Below are positions 19,025 to 29,958 of a stretch of DNA of 64,000 bases, piece after piece. Under the pieces are notes generated by a model. It searched no databases. It worked only from the letters and a program-made list of their open reading frames with translations, and was not told the origin of the DNA. Both the position numbers and the translations under genes were made by a program. The stretch lies in contig SAXG01000005.1 of NCBI GenBank assembly GCA_012932865.1, forward strand, positions 1,357,121 to 1,421,120, written 5' to 3'. The stretch's first letter is position 1, and each line of letters begins with the position of its first letter. The DNA is from Amylostereum areolatum (taxonomy: Eukaryota > Basidiomycota > Agaricomycetes > Russulales > Stereaceae).

Positions 19025-19034
19025 AGCTCGTTCT
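19025..19034 (+). promoter_or_regulatory. Element A self-primer at predicted RNA 5' end
   Basis: AGCTCGTTCT is the exact reverse complement of AGAACGAGCT at 19267-19276. The distance to the TATA box (34 nt) equals that in family B, although the sequences are unrelated. Confidence 0.72.
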
Positions 19035-19266
19035 CTTTGTAAATACAGGACTGTTCTAAATAGAACCTCCTCTTAAAACTACTAAAGAGAGCATAAAGTA
19101 ACTAAGTCGAAAGCTCGCCTAAGTCTTCTGTGAAGACTTACTGCTTCGCTTATCGACCTCTAACTTCGTATAGCCGAGACGTCTGGATCACCTGATCCCA
19201 CCTCTCATCCACACGAGTACTGTAGCCTGAGCCGCTTGTCACGTGATAAGGACCGTCCTTAACACT

Positions 19267-19276
19267 AGAACGAGCT
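19267..19276 (+). promoter_or_regulatory. Element A primer-binding site (self-priming type)
   Basis: AGAACGAGCT begins 2 nt after the LTR, as in family B, and does not start with TGG, so a tRNA CCA end could not pair at its 5' edge. It is complementary to 19025-19034 in the LTR. Confidence 0.72.
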
Positions 19277-20075
19277 CTCCTCTACACTAGCTCACCCTAC
19301 AGTTTGGCGCAGAGCGTCAAACGAAACACCCACCACGGAGTCAGCGGAACAACCCGCTGAGAAAAGACCATCAGACTTTGAAGTTCCTTATCTCCAATTA
19401 GATTGTAGTCGAGAACTTCCCAACGGAAAAGAAAATCACCACTGGACATTTGACCCCTATAATCTCCTATTTTATCACGACGGAGCCTTCACCGCAAGAG
19501 AAAGCAAAGGGACATACGCATACCAGTGGAATCCACCCATATATAGATACAACCTTCCTCCAGCAGCAGAATACTTCAAAGATAGATCCAAAAGAGAAAA
19601 GGAAGACGGAACCTACGACAACTCACATTGGAAGCGCCCAGATTATTCAAGACCTCATATTGGGCCCCTCTCATCAGAAGAACTCTGGAAACACCCGGAC
19701 GCACAGAAAGTCGAAGAGAAACCTTACACCGGGAATATTAAGGACTACTGGGAATTTGATCCCGATACCGACACAACCGATACGACAACCGAACCACAGA
19801 ACCCTCAAACCGAACTCCAGCATCCTCAAGAACCCGCAGCAAGTACACAGCCTCCAGAAGAAACCGCGCCAGAACCTAAGAGAACTGTATCAAGCCCCCA
19901 AATTAAGTCCGATTCCGGAGGAAGTCGAGAAGGCAGCCCAGCGAGCGCAACAGAAGCGGAAAGACATACAGAAGAATCAACAAGATCTCCATCAGTTAAA
20001 TCAGACGAAGATATCTTCGAAACCAGAAAAGGAAGACAAGGAAATCTATTCGGAAGACCAGAGAACGTCACGACA
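19277..20075 (+). other. Open frame upstream of gag AUG in element A
   Basis: The gag frame is open without a stop from just downstream of the LTR to the first in-frame ATG at 20076, about 265 codons, with no ATG in between. The translated sequence looks like protein (WTFDPYNLLFYHDGAFTARE, then YAYQWNPPIYRYNLPP) and is followed by an acidic Pro/Thr/Glu-rich part. It occupies the place of the pre-gag region of family B, which also has aromatic-rich sequence (KWYAYRRNKNG). It may be translated from a non-AUG codon, or joined by splicing. The alternative is a non-coding leader that is open by chance. Confidence 0.4.
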
Positions 20076-21389
20076 ATGGGAGACGCTACCACCTCGATAC
20101 CCAACCCCGCCGCCACACTTAGCAATGTCCCCCCTGGAGAAACTAATATACCGCTCCAGACGCCTGCAACTCCAACACCAGCCGATCCCGCGAAACCGGG
20201 ACATAAGGCTCGATTCCCCATAGGATTCAGTTTAGGCGAACCAAGAAGATGGAAGGTACCATCACCACAACCATCATCACATTCCGATCAATCAGCCGAG
20301 AAAGGAAAAAAGGTTCAAGACTATGTATTCGGAAGAGGAGCAACCGCAGATCTTCCGGAAGGACCGAGACACCCACCATGGCATTCACCGCCGGGAGGAA
20401 CAGGAACAATTGGATCTAAACCCGAAGACAAAGACAAAGGATTCAAACTGAACGCACTAGGAGTATACGACGGAAGAGACCGAGCGAAGGCAGCAAAATT
20501 CGTTGAACAATGCGTACTTCGCTTCATAGCATTCCCCAACGCATACAAAACCAACATGCGTAAGATAACCTTTGTACTCTCGCATCTCACAGATGGACCC
20601 GCCCTTCACTGGGCGTCCCTCTTAATAAGTAAGATCGATAAGATACGAGAGCGCAGCATAGACCCAGAAATGCATCTCCCATGGACGGGATTCCGTGACT
20701 ACTTCTTAGAAACCTTTGGAGAAATAGACCCCGGAAGAGACGCTAGGTTCAACATACAGTGTCTGGAACAAGGCACTATGGAAACCAAAGATTACATCAC
20801 GGTCTTTAGAGACTATGCTATGGAAGCCGGTTACGATCATAAAGCATTGATCGACCAATTCAAGAGAGGACTGCGCAACGATATAGTAGTCGAGATTCTC
20901 AAGAGAGATCACATCTCGAACGATATCGACGAATGGTATGAACTCGCACTGCGCATCGATAATAACCGGCGAGAAGCTCAAGCATTCCAACGACATTATA
21001 CGAGACCAATGAACCCGACGAGTGATCTCACCCTCCTATACAAGAAACCGCAGCCGTACGTCCCATTCCGAAGAGGAAACGGAAATAAAGGGAATGTTAC
21101 CACCGCCAGAGCCGCTCAAACCGGAAACAACAATCGAAACTTCAGACGCCTTACCCCGCAAGAACATACAGAACTTCAGAAATCGGGATCGTGCTTCTAT
21201 TGTCGGAAACCAGGACATATCTCCAGGAACTGCCCAGAGAAATGTACCCAAACAACGATCAATGCACGAACGACGAACTTAACAGAGGAAGAATCCCCGA
21301 TTGATCAGATCACCAAGCTTGTGAACAAGATGGACAGTGAAACGTTCGCACGCACTGCCAACATGTTCAAAGACAATCAGGGTTTTTGA
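20076..21389 (+). CDS. Element A Gag (capsid + CCHC zinc knuckle)
   Basis: 437 codons from ATG 20076 (MGDATTSIPNP). A disordered N-terminal third is followed by a retrotransposon Gag/capsid-like helical region (about residues 115-300, including FRDYFLETFGEIDPGRDARF and KDYITVFRDYAMEAGYDHKA). A CCHC knuckle comes next (CFYCRKPGHISRNC, about residue 372). It ends with a helix and QGF TGA at 21387-21389, overlapping pol by 4 nt at TTTTTGAA. It should assemble particles and package RNA. The frame may extend upstream of the ATG. Confidence 0.85.
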   Translation: MGDATTSIPNPAATLSNVPPGETNIPLQTPATPTPADPAKPGHKARFPIGFSLGEPRRWKVPSPQPSSHSDQSAEKGKKVQDYVFGRGATADLPEGPRHPPWHSPPGGTGTIGSKPEDKDKGFKLNALGVYDGRDRAKAAKFVEQCVLRFIAFPNAYKTNMRKITFVLSHLTDGPALHWASLLISKIDKIRERSIDPEMHLPWTGFRDYFLETFGEIDPGRDARFNIQCLEQGTMETKDYITVFRDYAMEAGYDHKALIDQFKRGLRNDIVVEILKRDHISNDIDEWYELALRIDNNRREAQAFQRHYTRPMNPTSDLTLLYKKPQPYVPFRRGNGNKGNVTTARAAQTGNNNRNFRRLTPQEHTELQKSGSCFYCRKPGHISRNCPEKCTQTTINARTTNLTEEESPIDQITKLVNKMDSETFARTANMFKDNQGF

Positions 21390-24300
21390 ATCGTCCTTCA
21401 ACCGCGGCTGTTGAAAGGACACAGACAATGAACTTTTCAGAGCAATCTCCTGTGCAGGAAACAGGAGATGACGTAAATAGAACAGTGTATATAAGGTCAT
21501 ACCAAGACGGAGCAACGCACGCTCCATCAATTCATATACCTGTCACGTTTCATGGAAAGTTCCGTAAAGCCGCCGCAAAAGCACTGCTAGATAGCGGAGC
21601 AAGCAGCACCCTGATCCATCCAGATTTCGTACGAAAACACAAGATGAATCTGATCCAATTGAAGAAGCCAATACCAATATACAACGTTGATGGATCTCGT
21701 AACACTCTAGGAGAGATCAAACAAAAGGTATACCTTCCAATGACGATGGAAGGGATCAACGGAGAAATTCACCGCGAAAACTTAGGATTGTTCGTCACAG
21801 CCCTGGGAGGAGACGAAGTAATCTTAGGAACCCCTTGGCTCAAGAAACACAATCCTCATATCGATTGGAGGAAAAGACAGATTACACTACAGACATGTCC
21901 AGGTACGTGTTCCACTACCAGTAAAACAATGATCGTCCAAGGAAAAGACGAACACTCTCTACAATCATTCGAAGAACAGAAGATCAACCATCACACAACG
22001 ATAGAAGAACAAGAAGACCCCGAATTCAACTCCGATCTCGTCAATATCAGAATAATCAGAACGTTCCATGGAAAAACTGACGTAGAAACAATGCCGATTG
22101 CAAAAGAAACAAACGAACCCGACATTTGGATAACAGCAAGAGCAACCAAGGCACAAGAACTCGCAGAAAGAGCGGCCGTAGGAGAGAAGAAGAAGACACT
22201 CGATGAAATGATTCCGTCTAGTTACAAACAGTATCAGAAGGTATTCGAAAAGAAGGCGTCGGAACGCTTCCCAATCAGCAGACCATGGGATCACGCGATA
22301 GACCTAATTGAAGGATGGAAACCTCGAAATTGCAAAGTGTACCCAATGACAGTACCGGAACGGAAGGAATTGGACACATTCATAGATGAACATCTACGAA
22401 AAGGGTACATCCGAGAATCAAAATCAGAGATATCATCGCCGTTCTTCTTTATCAAGAAGAAAGACGGATCTCTTCGACCAGTGCAGGACTATCGCTATCT
22501 TAACTCGATCACGGTCAAAAATGAATACCCGATACCGCTCATCTCAGATCTCATCGACAAATTAAAAGGCGCTAAGATCTTCTCAAAGCTCGATCTCCGA
22601 TGGGGATACAACAATGTTCGAATCAAAGAAGGAGACCAATGGAAAGCTGCGTTCAAAACAAACAGAGGCCTTTTCGAACCAATGGTAATGTTCTTCGGAT
22701 TAACCAACTCACCCGCGACATTCCAAGCAATGATGAACGCACTGTTCAAAGAATTAATAGACACAGGAAAAGTAGTGGTCTATATGGATGACATATTGAT
22801 ATTTACAGAAACACTCGATGAACATAGGAAATTGATGAAAGAAGCCCTCCAGCTTCTAGAACGGAACGATCTATTCCTGAAACCAGAGAAGTGCTTCTTC
22901 GAACAACCATCAATCGAATACTTAGGCGTAATAATCACGCACAACAAGGTACAGATGGACCCAGTCAAAGTCCAAGGGCTAGCCGAATGGCCCACACCAA
23001 GGAAAGTAAAAGAAGTCCAATCGTTCCTCGGATTTGGAAATTTCTATCGACGCTTCATCAAAGACTATTCTAAGATCGCCAGACCCCTATTCCAGCTCAC
23101 AAAGAAAGACCACGAATGGAACTGGACGGCCGAATGTGAACGTACCTTCGAAAGACTGAAACGAGAATTCACATCGTCCCCAATCTTAATCATGCCCGAT
23201 GAAAACAAACCATTCCGCATAGAGAGTGACGCCTCCGATTTTGCGTACGGAGCTATCCTATCGCAGCCAGATGAGATCGGAAGATGGCATCCGGTCGCGT
23301 ACCTATCCAAATCACTATCTCCCGCGGAACAGAATTACGAGATATACGACAAAGAACTCTTAGGAGTAGTGAAAGCCTTAGAACACTGGCGACATTATCT
23401 AGAAGGAGCGAACCACAAAGTCGAAATCTGGACAGATCATAAAAATCTAGAGTATTTCACAACAGCTCAAAAACTTAATTGACGACAAGCACAATGGAGC
23501 TTATATCTGTCCCGTTTCGACTATACCTTGGTACACAGACCAGGAAGTACAAACAAGGCAGATGGACTTTCTAGAAGACCAGATCATAAGGAAGACATTC
23601 CAGACAACGACGATCGCATTCTGCTCCATCCTTCGGTTTTTAGGGCTAGAGCTACCGGAAGAGGAACAGTTGAAGCAGTCGGAGACAAAGAACTTCTCAA
23701 AGAACTAAGAAACTTCTCACACCTAGATGATGAAGTTTGGACAGCGTTAGATACAATCAAAAGATCGGGACCACGCACTCTCGCAAAAGGAATCGAAGAT
23801 TGGAACTTCGAGAACGATCTGATCATCAGAAAAGGAAAGATCTATGTGCCACAAAATCTCGAACTCAGACGCATGATCCTAAAATCACATCATGATCTGG
23901 AAACGATTGGACATCCAGGAGAAATGAAAACTCTGGAACTGGTACAAAGAAACTTCTGGTGGCCAAAGATGATTTCCTTCGTAAAAGGCTATGTTCAAGG
24001 TTGTCCCGTATGCCAGTCAACAAAGAATGTCACGCATCCGGCAAAACATCCATTACAACCTACGGAAATACCAGAACGACCATGGGAAACGATCACATCA
24101 GATTTTATTACAGATCTTCCGATCTCCAACGGATTCGATTCGATCAACGTAGTTGTCGACAGGTTCACCAAAACCGCAGTATTCACGCCGTGCCTAAAGA
24201 CGATCAACGCAGAAGAAACAGCTGATCTTCTGATCGACAATGTTTACAGACGATTTGGATTATGGAAAAGAATGATATCGGACAGAGGCCCTCAATTCGC

Positions 24301-25276
24301 ATCCAAAGTATTCCAATCCATCTGCGAAAGCCTCGGAGTCATCTCGTCGCTCAGTACGGCGTATCATCCCCAAACAGACGGCGAGACAGAAAGAGTGAAT
24401 CAGGAATTAGAACAATATCTTCGGGCGTTTTGCAATGGAGACCAAACGAATTGGGCAAAACTTTTGCCAAAAGCAGAATTCGCACACAATATACGACAAC
24501 ATTCTGCCACGAAAACCTCCCCATTCGAACTCCTACACGGATATCAACCGGTGTTTAACCCAACAATACCGACCGACCCGCGAATACCGACAGCCGAAGA
24601 AAGAATAAAGAATTTCAAGAACGCATGGGACAACGCAGAAGCAAGCCTAGAAATAGCAGCTAAACTAATGAAGATGCAGCATGACCGAACCTTCACGCTA
24701 AGAGATCAACTCAAACAAGGCGACCAAGTATGGTTAGACGGAAAAAACCTTAACACGGTATACCCGAAAACCAAACTAGCACCGAAACGATTCGGCCCAT
24801 TCAAAATTGAAAAGGTTATAGGACCGGTGACTTACCGCCTCGAACTACCGACGAAGTGGAAAATACATCCGGTATTCCACGCAGCATTGTTGATTCCATT
24901 CAAAGAGACAGAACAATACGGCGAAGCTTACGAAAGACCACCTCCAGAACTAGTAAACGATGAATAACTCTACGAACTAGAAACAATAGTAGCCTCAAAA
25001 TTAGACAAACGATATTCAGAACCGTTACATTACTTCGTAAAATGGAAAGGATACCCCGACTCCGGTAACACATGGGAACCAGCATCTAATCTCGAAGGAT
25101 CAAAAGATGCGATCGCAGAGTTCCATCGGAATAACCCCAAGGCACCGAAGTTGCCACCACAGCCAATCAGAGATACCAACACAGAAGCCACTGATCGCGA
25201 CGAAACCGACGCAACACAGCAAGAACGAAAACCAACGAGACGAAAGAAACGCAAGACGAAAGTGAGACACTGGTGA
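21386..25276 (+). pseudogene. Element A Pol with two nonsense codons
   Basis: It has the same domain order as the B1 Pol: protease (ALLDSGASSTLIH, about residue 68), RT with YMDD (about 22780), RNase H (ESDASDFAYGA, TDHKNLEYF), integrase zinc domain (HHDLETIGHPGEMKTLE through CPVCQ), integrase core (TSDFIT, SDRGPQF, TERVN) and chromodomain (about 25020-25090, HYFVKWKGYPDSGNTWEP). A TGA at 23480-23482 replaces the Arg that B1 has in the matching RNase H-integrase linker. A TAA at 24965-24967 falls just before the chromodomain. Without these it would be about 1296 codons, ending at 25274-25276 with a Lys/Arg-rich tail. The first codon is TTG, as in B1. Confidence 0.9.
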
Positions 25277-25506
25277 GACTCAACGACATTCAGGCGAATG
25301 CACTGCCAACAAGGGGGGGATAAAAACCCTACGGGTTCAGCAAGACAGATCACCAAATGTCCACCACCCCAAACGCAACCAACACCTCTACCAATCAAAC
25401 CGTCTCACCCAACAATGTCGACCGCATCCGTCTCGTCTGCAACAGAGCGCACCACACTCAACAGGAACGCGCCCTCTGCGGAGACTGCTTCATCGCTCGA
25501 TCGGCA

Positions 25507-25511
25507 GCAAT
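25507..25511 (+). repeat. Target-site duplication of B2, left
   Basis: GCAAT, repeated at 32612-32616 on the other side of B2. Confidence 0.95.
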
Positions 25512-25934
25512 TGTCAGAAACGCAGTTTATGAGACCGATGGAACCGCCTAAGTCGCAACGATGGGAGGAGCAAGAGAGAACAGATGGATTCGAGAGTGTC
25601 AGGCCTAGGGTAGTGCAACGTGCGCTACAGTACCGTATGACGAGATGGACAGTCTGAGGAAAAGGGAAAAGGGATACTGTCCTTATATACAAGTGGGAAC
25701 GATGGTGCGATGTGATGCGATAGTGGTGCGAGCGGGGGGAACAATAAGAAAGGAGTCATGGGGAGGAGGGCGGGAGTCCGGAGCAATGATGTCATAGATA
25801 AGGATGCGGAACACCGTTCGGAAGTCCGGGCGGTGACGTCGTTGGAGCATGTGATGCGAAGGAAAGTCATGTGCCGTGACGCGTCGCGTGTACAAGGTCT
25901 GCAAACGAAGAAAGAAATGGAGCGATCCGTGACA
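25512..25934 (-). repeat. 3' LTR of B2
   Basis: 423 bp, reverse orientation. It differs from the 5' LTR of the same element at about five positions. Confidence 0.95.
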
Positions 25935-28900
25935 TTACCCCCCCTTTAAGACGCGCTTTCGCCTGGAGCGCGATGTCATCTGCAAGGGTGGATGCGAGAA
26001 AATCGTCAAAGGAGATGCCGAGGGAACGCACGGGGCGGGGCGCATTTGGATGGCGCTTGTGGAAAGCGTCAATCATGTCGGTAACCTTTGAGAGCGACGA
26101 ACACGGGAGCCAGGTGTTTTCGGAGTCGGGATAGCCGGCCCACTTGACGAGGTACTGAATACCTTTCTTGTTACGAGTTGGTTTAGAGTCGACAATGTCT
26201 TCAATGTCGTATTCTTCTTCATCGTCGATGAGGTCTGGTGGCGGCTGTTCATAATTTGGCCCGTGAGCGGCTGTCTCCTTGTACGCGGTGAGCAGCGAGG
26301 CATGGAAGACTGGATGGATTCGCCACGTCTTCGGCAGCTTCAAGCGGTAGTTGACTGGGCTGATGACGTCAATGATTTCGAAGGGTCCAAATCGTTTGGC
26401 AGCAAGCTTAGCTTTCGGTCTCGTCGTCTTCAGATTTTTGCCTTCTAGCCATACTTTGTCTCCGACGGCAAACTGCGTTGATTCGCTGACCGTGTCGCCA
26501 TTGTAGTGCTTCATCAAGTCTGATGCGAGGGCAAGGCTGGCCTTGATCTCCTGTCGGACTTCTTCAAGTTGACGGAGGCGTTCTTCAACTGCGGGGACCT
26601 TTGAGGACGGGTTTACGGATGGGTACATTTTCGGGAGGAAGCCGTAGAGGACTTCAAAGGGAGCCTTTCCAGTAGCTGCATGGGTGCGAGAGTTGTGAGA
26701 AAACTCAAAGAAGGGCAACCACTTCACCCAGTCGTCTTGACGGTAGTTGCAGAATACTCGCAGGAACTGCTCGAGGTTCTGGTTCTCGCGTTCGGTTTGG
26801 CCGTCTGTCTGTGGGTGATACGCTGTGCTGAGGGCGGACTTGATCCCGAGCTTCTCGTTGAGTGTACGCATCACCTGTCCAGCAAATTGGGGTCCACGAT
26901 CCGAGATGATCTTGTCTGCTAAGCCGTAGTGTCGGTATACCTTGTCGAAGAGAATGTCGGCCGTGCCATCACTGGTGATCTTCGTTGTACATGGGGTGGT
27001 AACCACCATCTTGGTGAGGCGATCGACCACGACATTGACGGCGTTATAGCCTTCGCAGTCAGGGAGTTCGACAATGAAGTCGGTGGAGATGACGCCAAAT
27101 GGTCGATCGGGTACTTCGTTTGGGATCATGTCGACGTGGGGTCGGCTGCTCTGTGTCTTCGTCGACTGGCAGGTTGCGCATCCTGCTACAAAGTCACGGA
27201 CAAAGACAGACATGCCAGGCCACCAATATTCACGACTCACAAGCTCGTAAGTCTTGAAGCGACCGGGGTGTCCAGCCAGGGGCGATTCATGGTACATTTT
27301 GACAATGTCGCGTCACAACTCGTCGTCTGCAGGGACATATACTTTTCCTCTAAACAGGACCAGGCCTTCTTCGTAGTTCCACTCTTGAAGGTTCTTGACG
27401 AGTGTACGTGGTCCGTTTCGTAAGATGGCGTCCAGGGCTTGAACGACCTCGATGTCCTTGGTTTTGCAGTCACGGATACGTCGTCGGAGTTCGACATCAC
27501 CGAGGGAGGTTACTGCTCCTGGCCTTGTTGCGCGTACTTGGAAGTACTTGGGGTCAAGCAAGACGCGCTCCTTGTTGTCGTTTTCAACACCATCCTTCTG
27601 ATCGGGTCGTCGAGACATTGGATCCGGGCGGTGGGAAATTCCTGGTTTATGGACGAGCGAGAAGTCAAATCGAGTGAGGAATAGAGCCCAACGTGCCTGT
27701 CGGCGGCTCAGCTTCTGTGCCGTCTTGAAGTGCTCCAGGTTCTTGTGATCTGTCCAGATTTCGACGGTGTCGGGGGCGCCTTCGAGGTAATGGTGCCAGG
27801 CTTCAAGCGCACGGATGATCGCAAGTAGCTCCTTGTCGTAGATGTCGTAGTTCCGTTCCGGTTCTGATAGGGCCTTGGACAGATACGCCACTGGATGCCA
27901 GTGACCGTCATCGCCTTTCTGCGAGAGTATACCTCCAGTAGCAAAGTCCGAGGCATCGACTTCAACGAGGTAAGGCTTCTTTGGGTCAGGCATGACCAAG
28001 ACGGGGGAGGAAGTAAACGCAGCTTTCAGTGCGTCAAACGCAGTTTGGCAGTCCGCCGACCAGTTCCATGTGCAGTCCTTCTTTGTCAGGTCAAATAGGG
28101 GTCGTGCAACCTTGGAGAAGTCCTTGATGAAACGTCGGTAGAAGTTGCCAAAGCCGAGGAAGGATTGCACATCTTTGACCGTTTGTGGTATCGGCCAGTC
28201 CTGAATACCTGCTACCTTGACGGGGTCCATAGCGATCTTGTCGTGCGAGATGATGAGTCCGAGGTATTCGACAGAGTCTTGCTCAAAGACGCATTTCTCC
28301 GGTTTGAGGAAGAGGTCGTTGTCTTGCAAACGCTGCAGAACCTGCCGCACTATGGCACGGTGTTCGTCCATGGTGCGGGTGAACACCAAGATGTCGTCCA
28401 TGTAGATGATGACCTTGCCCGAGTCGATGAGATCCTTGAACAGTTCATTCATCATTGCCTGAAACGTCGCAGGGGAGTTCATAAGCCCGAAAAACATCAC
28501 CGTAGGTTCGAAGAGACCGCGATTTGTCTTGAACGCAGCCTTCCACTCGTCGCCTTCCTTGATGCGGACATTGTTGTAGCCCCAGCGGACATCCATCTTG
28601 GAGAAGATCTTTGCACCTTTGAGACGGTCGACAATTTCAGAGATCAGTGGCAAGGGGTATTCGTTCTTGACAGTGCCCTTGTTTAGTTCTCGATAGTCCT
28701 GTACGGGACGCAGCTTTCCATCCTTTTTCTTCACAAAGAAGAACGGACTCGCCTGAGGTGACTTCGATGGGCGGATATAGCCCTTCTTCAGGTGGTCGTC
28801 GAGGAAGGTGTCGAGTTCGATCTGCTCGGAAGGTGAGAGGGGGTAGATCTTGCACGGTTTGGGTTCAAAGCCGTCTTTCATGTCGATAGCATGGTCCCAT

Positions 28901-29958
28901 GGCCGTCGGTCAGGAAGTCGCTCGGAGGTTTTCTTGTCGAATACAGGCGCAAAGTCGCGGTACGGCGGGGGGACTAAGTCTTCAAAGGTTTGCGGGCGTG
29001 CGTTCTCTTTTGAATGCTCTGCAAGCTCCTGCGCTTTTGTAAAGCCCGCGCGGATAGGTACTGCATCTGGATTAGGACCGTCGGTTTCAGGGAGGATTCC
29101 GGCGTGGCGTAGTCCATTGACCTCCCAGTCTCGGAATACCATGGGCCGCTCGTCGTCGTCTTCAGTGAAGAGTCGTGCGGGTAGAGGGGAGCGATGGACC
29201 GTGCGGACGCGAACACCTTTGACTCTGCGTGCAGGAATAACATAAGTGGGGACTGGGGTCCAGGACACATATGTCGGCTCTGGGAAGGGATCGTCCAAAA
29301 TGAGAGGTGTCCTCGGGGTTTTACCTGCTTCAACCTTACGCTGTGATTGGACCGATGATGGTCTCCGTGGCTTGGTTGCGAGGTTTGTCACAGGAGGTTT
29401 GGACAGAGTGCATGAGGGGGGGCAGCGGAGCATGTCAACACGGTCTCGTTGCCAGTCTATGGTGGGATTGTGCTCATCGAGCCAGTCTGTTCCAAGGATC
29501 ATGTCATGATCGCCGATGTCGGTGATGAAGAACTCAGCTTCTTCCTCATGGTACGCCTTTGAATCTTGCGAGTATATCCGGATCCGCTGGGTCGTTGTGT
29601 CGCGTACCCAGCCCATGATGTTCTCGGTGCCGTCCACATTACGCACGGGGAACGGGTTTTCTAGTTTTCTTGTGGTAAGCTTCTTGCGTTCCACGAAGCT
29701 TCGGTTCAGGATAATTCCTTCTGCGCCGCTATCAAGCAGCGCGTCTGCGTCGATTTCTCTTTTGGTAACTCGTCCGATCAGCTTGACTTTGAGCGTGATC
29801 GATGGTGTTTGCCTGTTCTTGGTGACAGTAGACAGATACAAACACGGGGGATACGATTGCTCACAGGTATGCATGGATGATAATACAGCGAAACGATTCG
29901 ACGATGATACCAAAAGTCCTTTGCCTCCACCAGACGACGCGACTGGGGGGCGTTTCAA
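25867..29958 (-). pseudogene. B2 Pol with one nonsense codon
   Basis: It is colinear with the intact B1 Pol: protease, RT (YMDD), RNase H, integrase and chromodomain are all recognisable. A TGA at 27315-27313, just before the integrase zinc domain, replaces an Arg codon of B1 and would release a product of protease-RT-RNase H without integrase. The downstream part (27312-25867) stays open, with integrase and chromodomain. The same stop occurs in B3 at 39578-39580. Confidence 0.9.

Larger units (their letters stand above)
18697..19264 (+). repeat. 5' LTR of element A (568 bp)
   Basis: It begins TGTTACAACTTG and ends CTTAACA. The TATA box starts at 18991 and the decamer AGCTCGTTCT lies 34 nt on at 19025-19034. 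It contains a ~30-bp tandem repeat (about 18805-18925). Confidence 0.95.

Noticed and set aside
19450..20223. 257-codon ATG frame upstream of gag in element A
   Set aside because: It is shifted relative to the gag frame, low in complexity (Gln/Lys/Thr/Pro) and overlaps the gag ATG. The gag frame over the same DNA reads more like protein.
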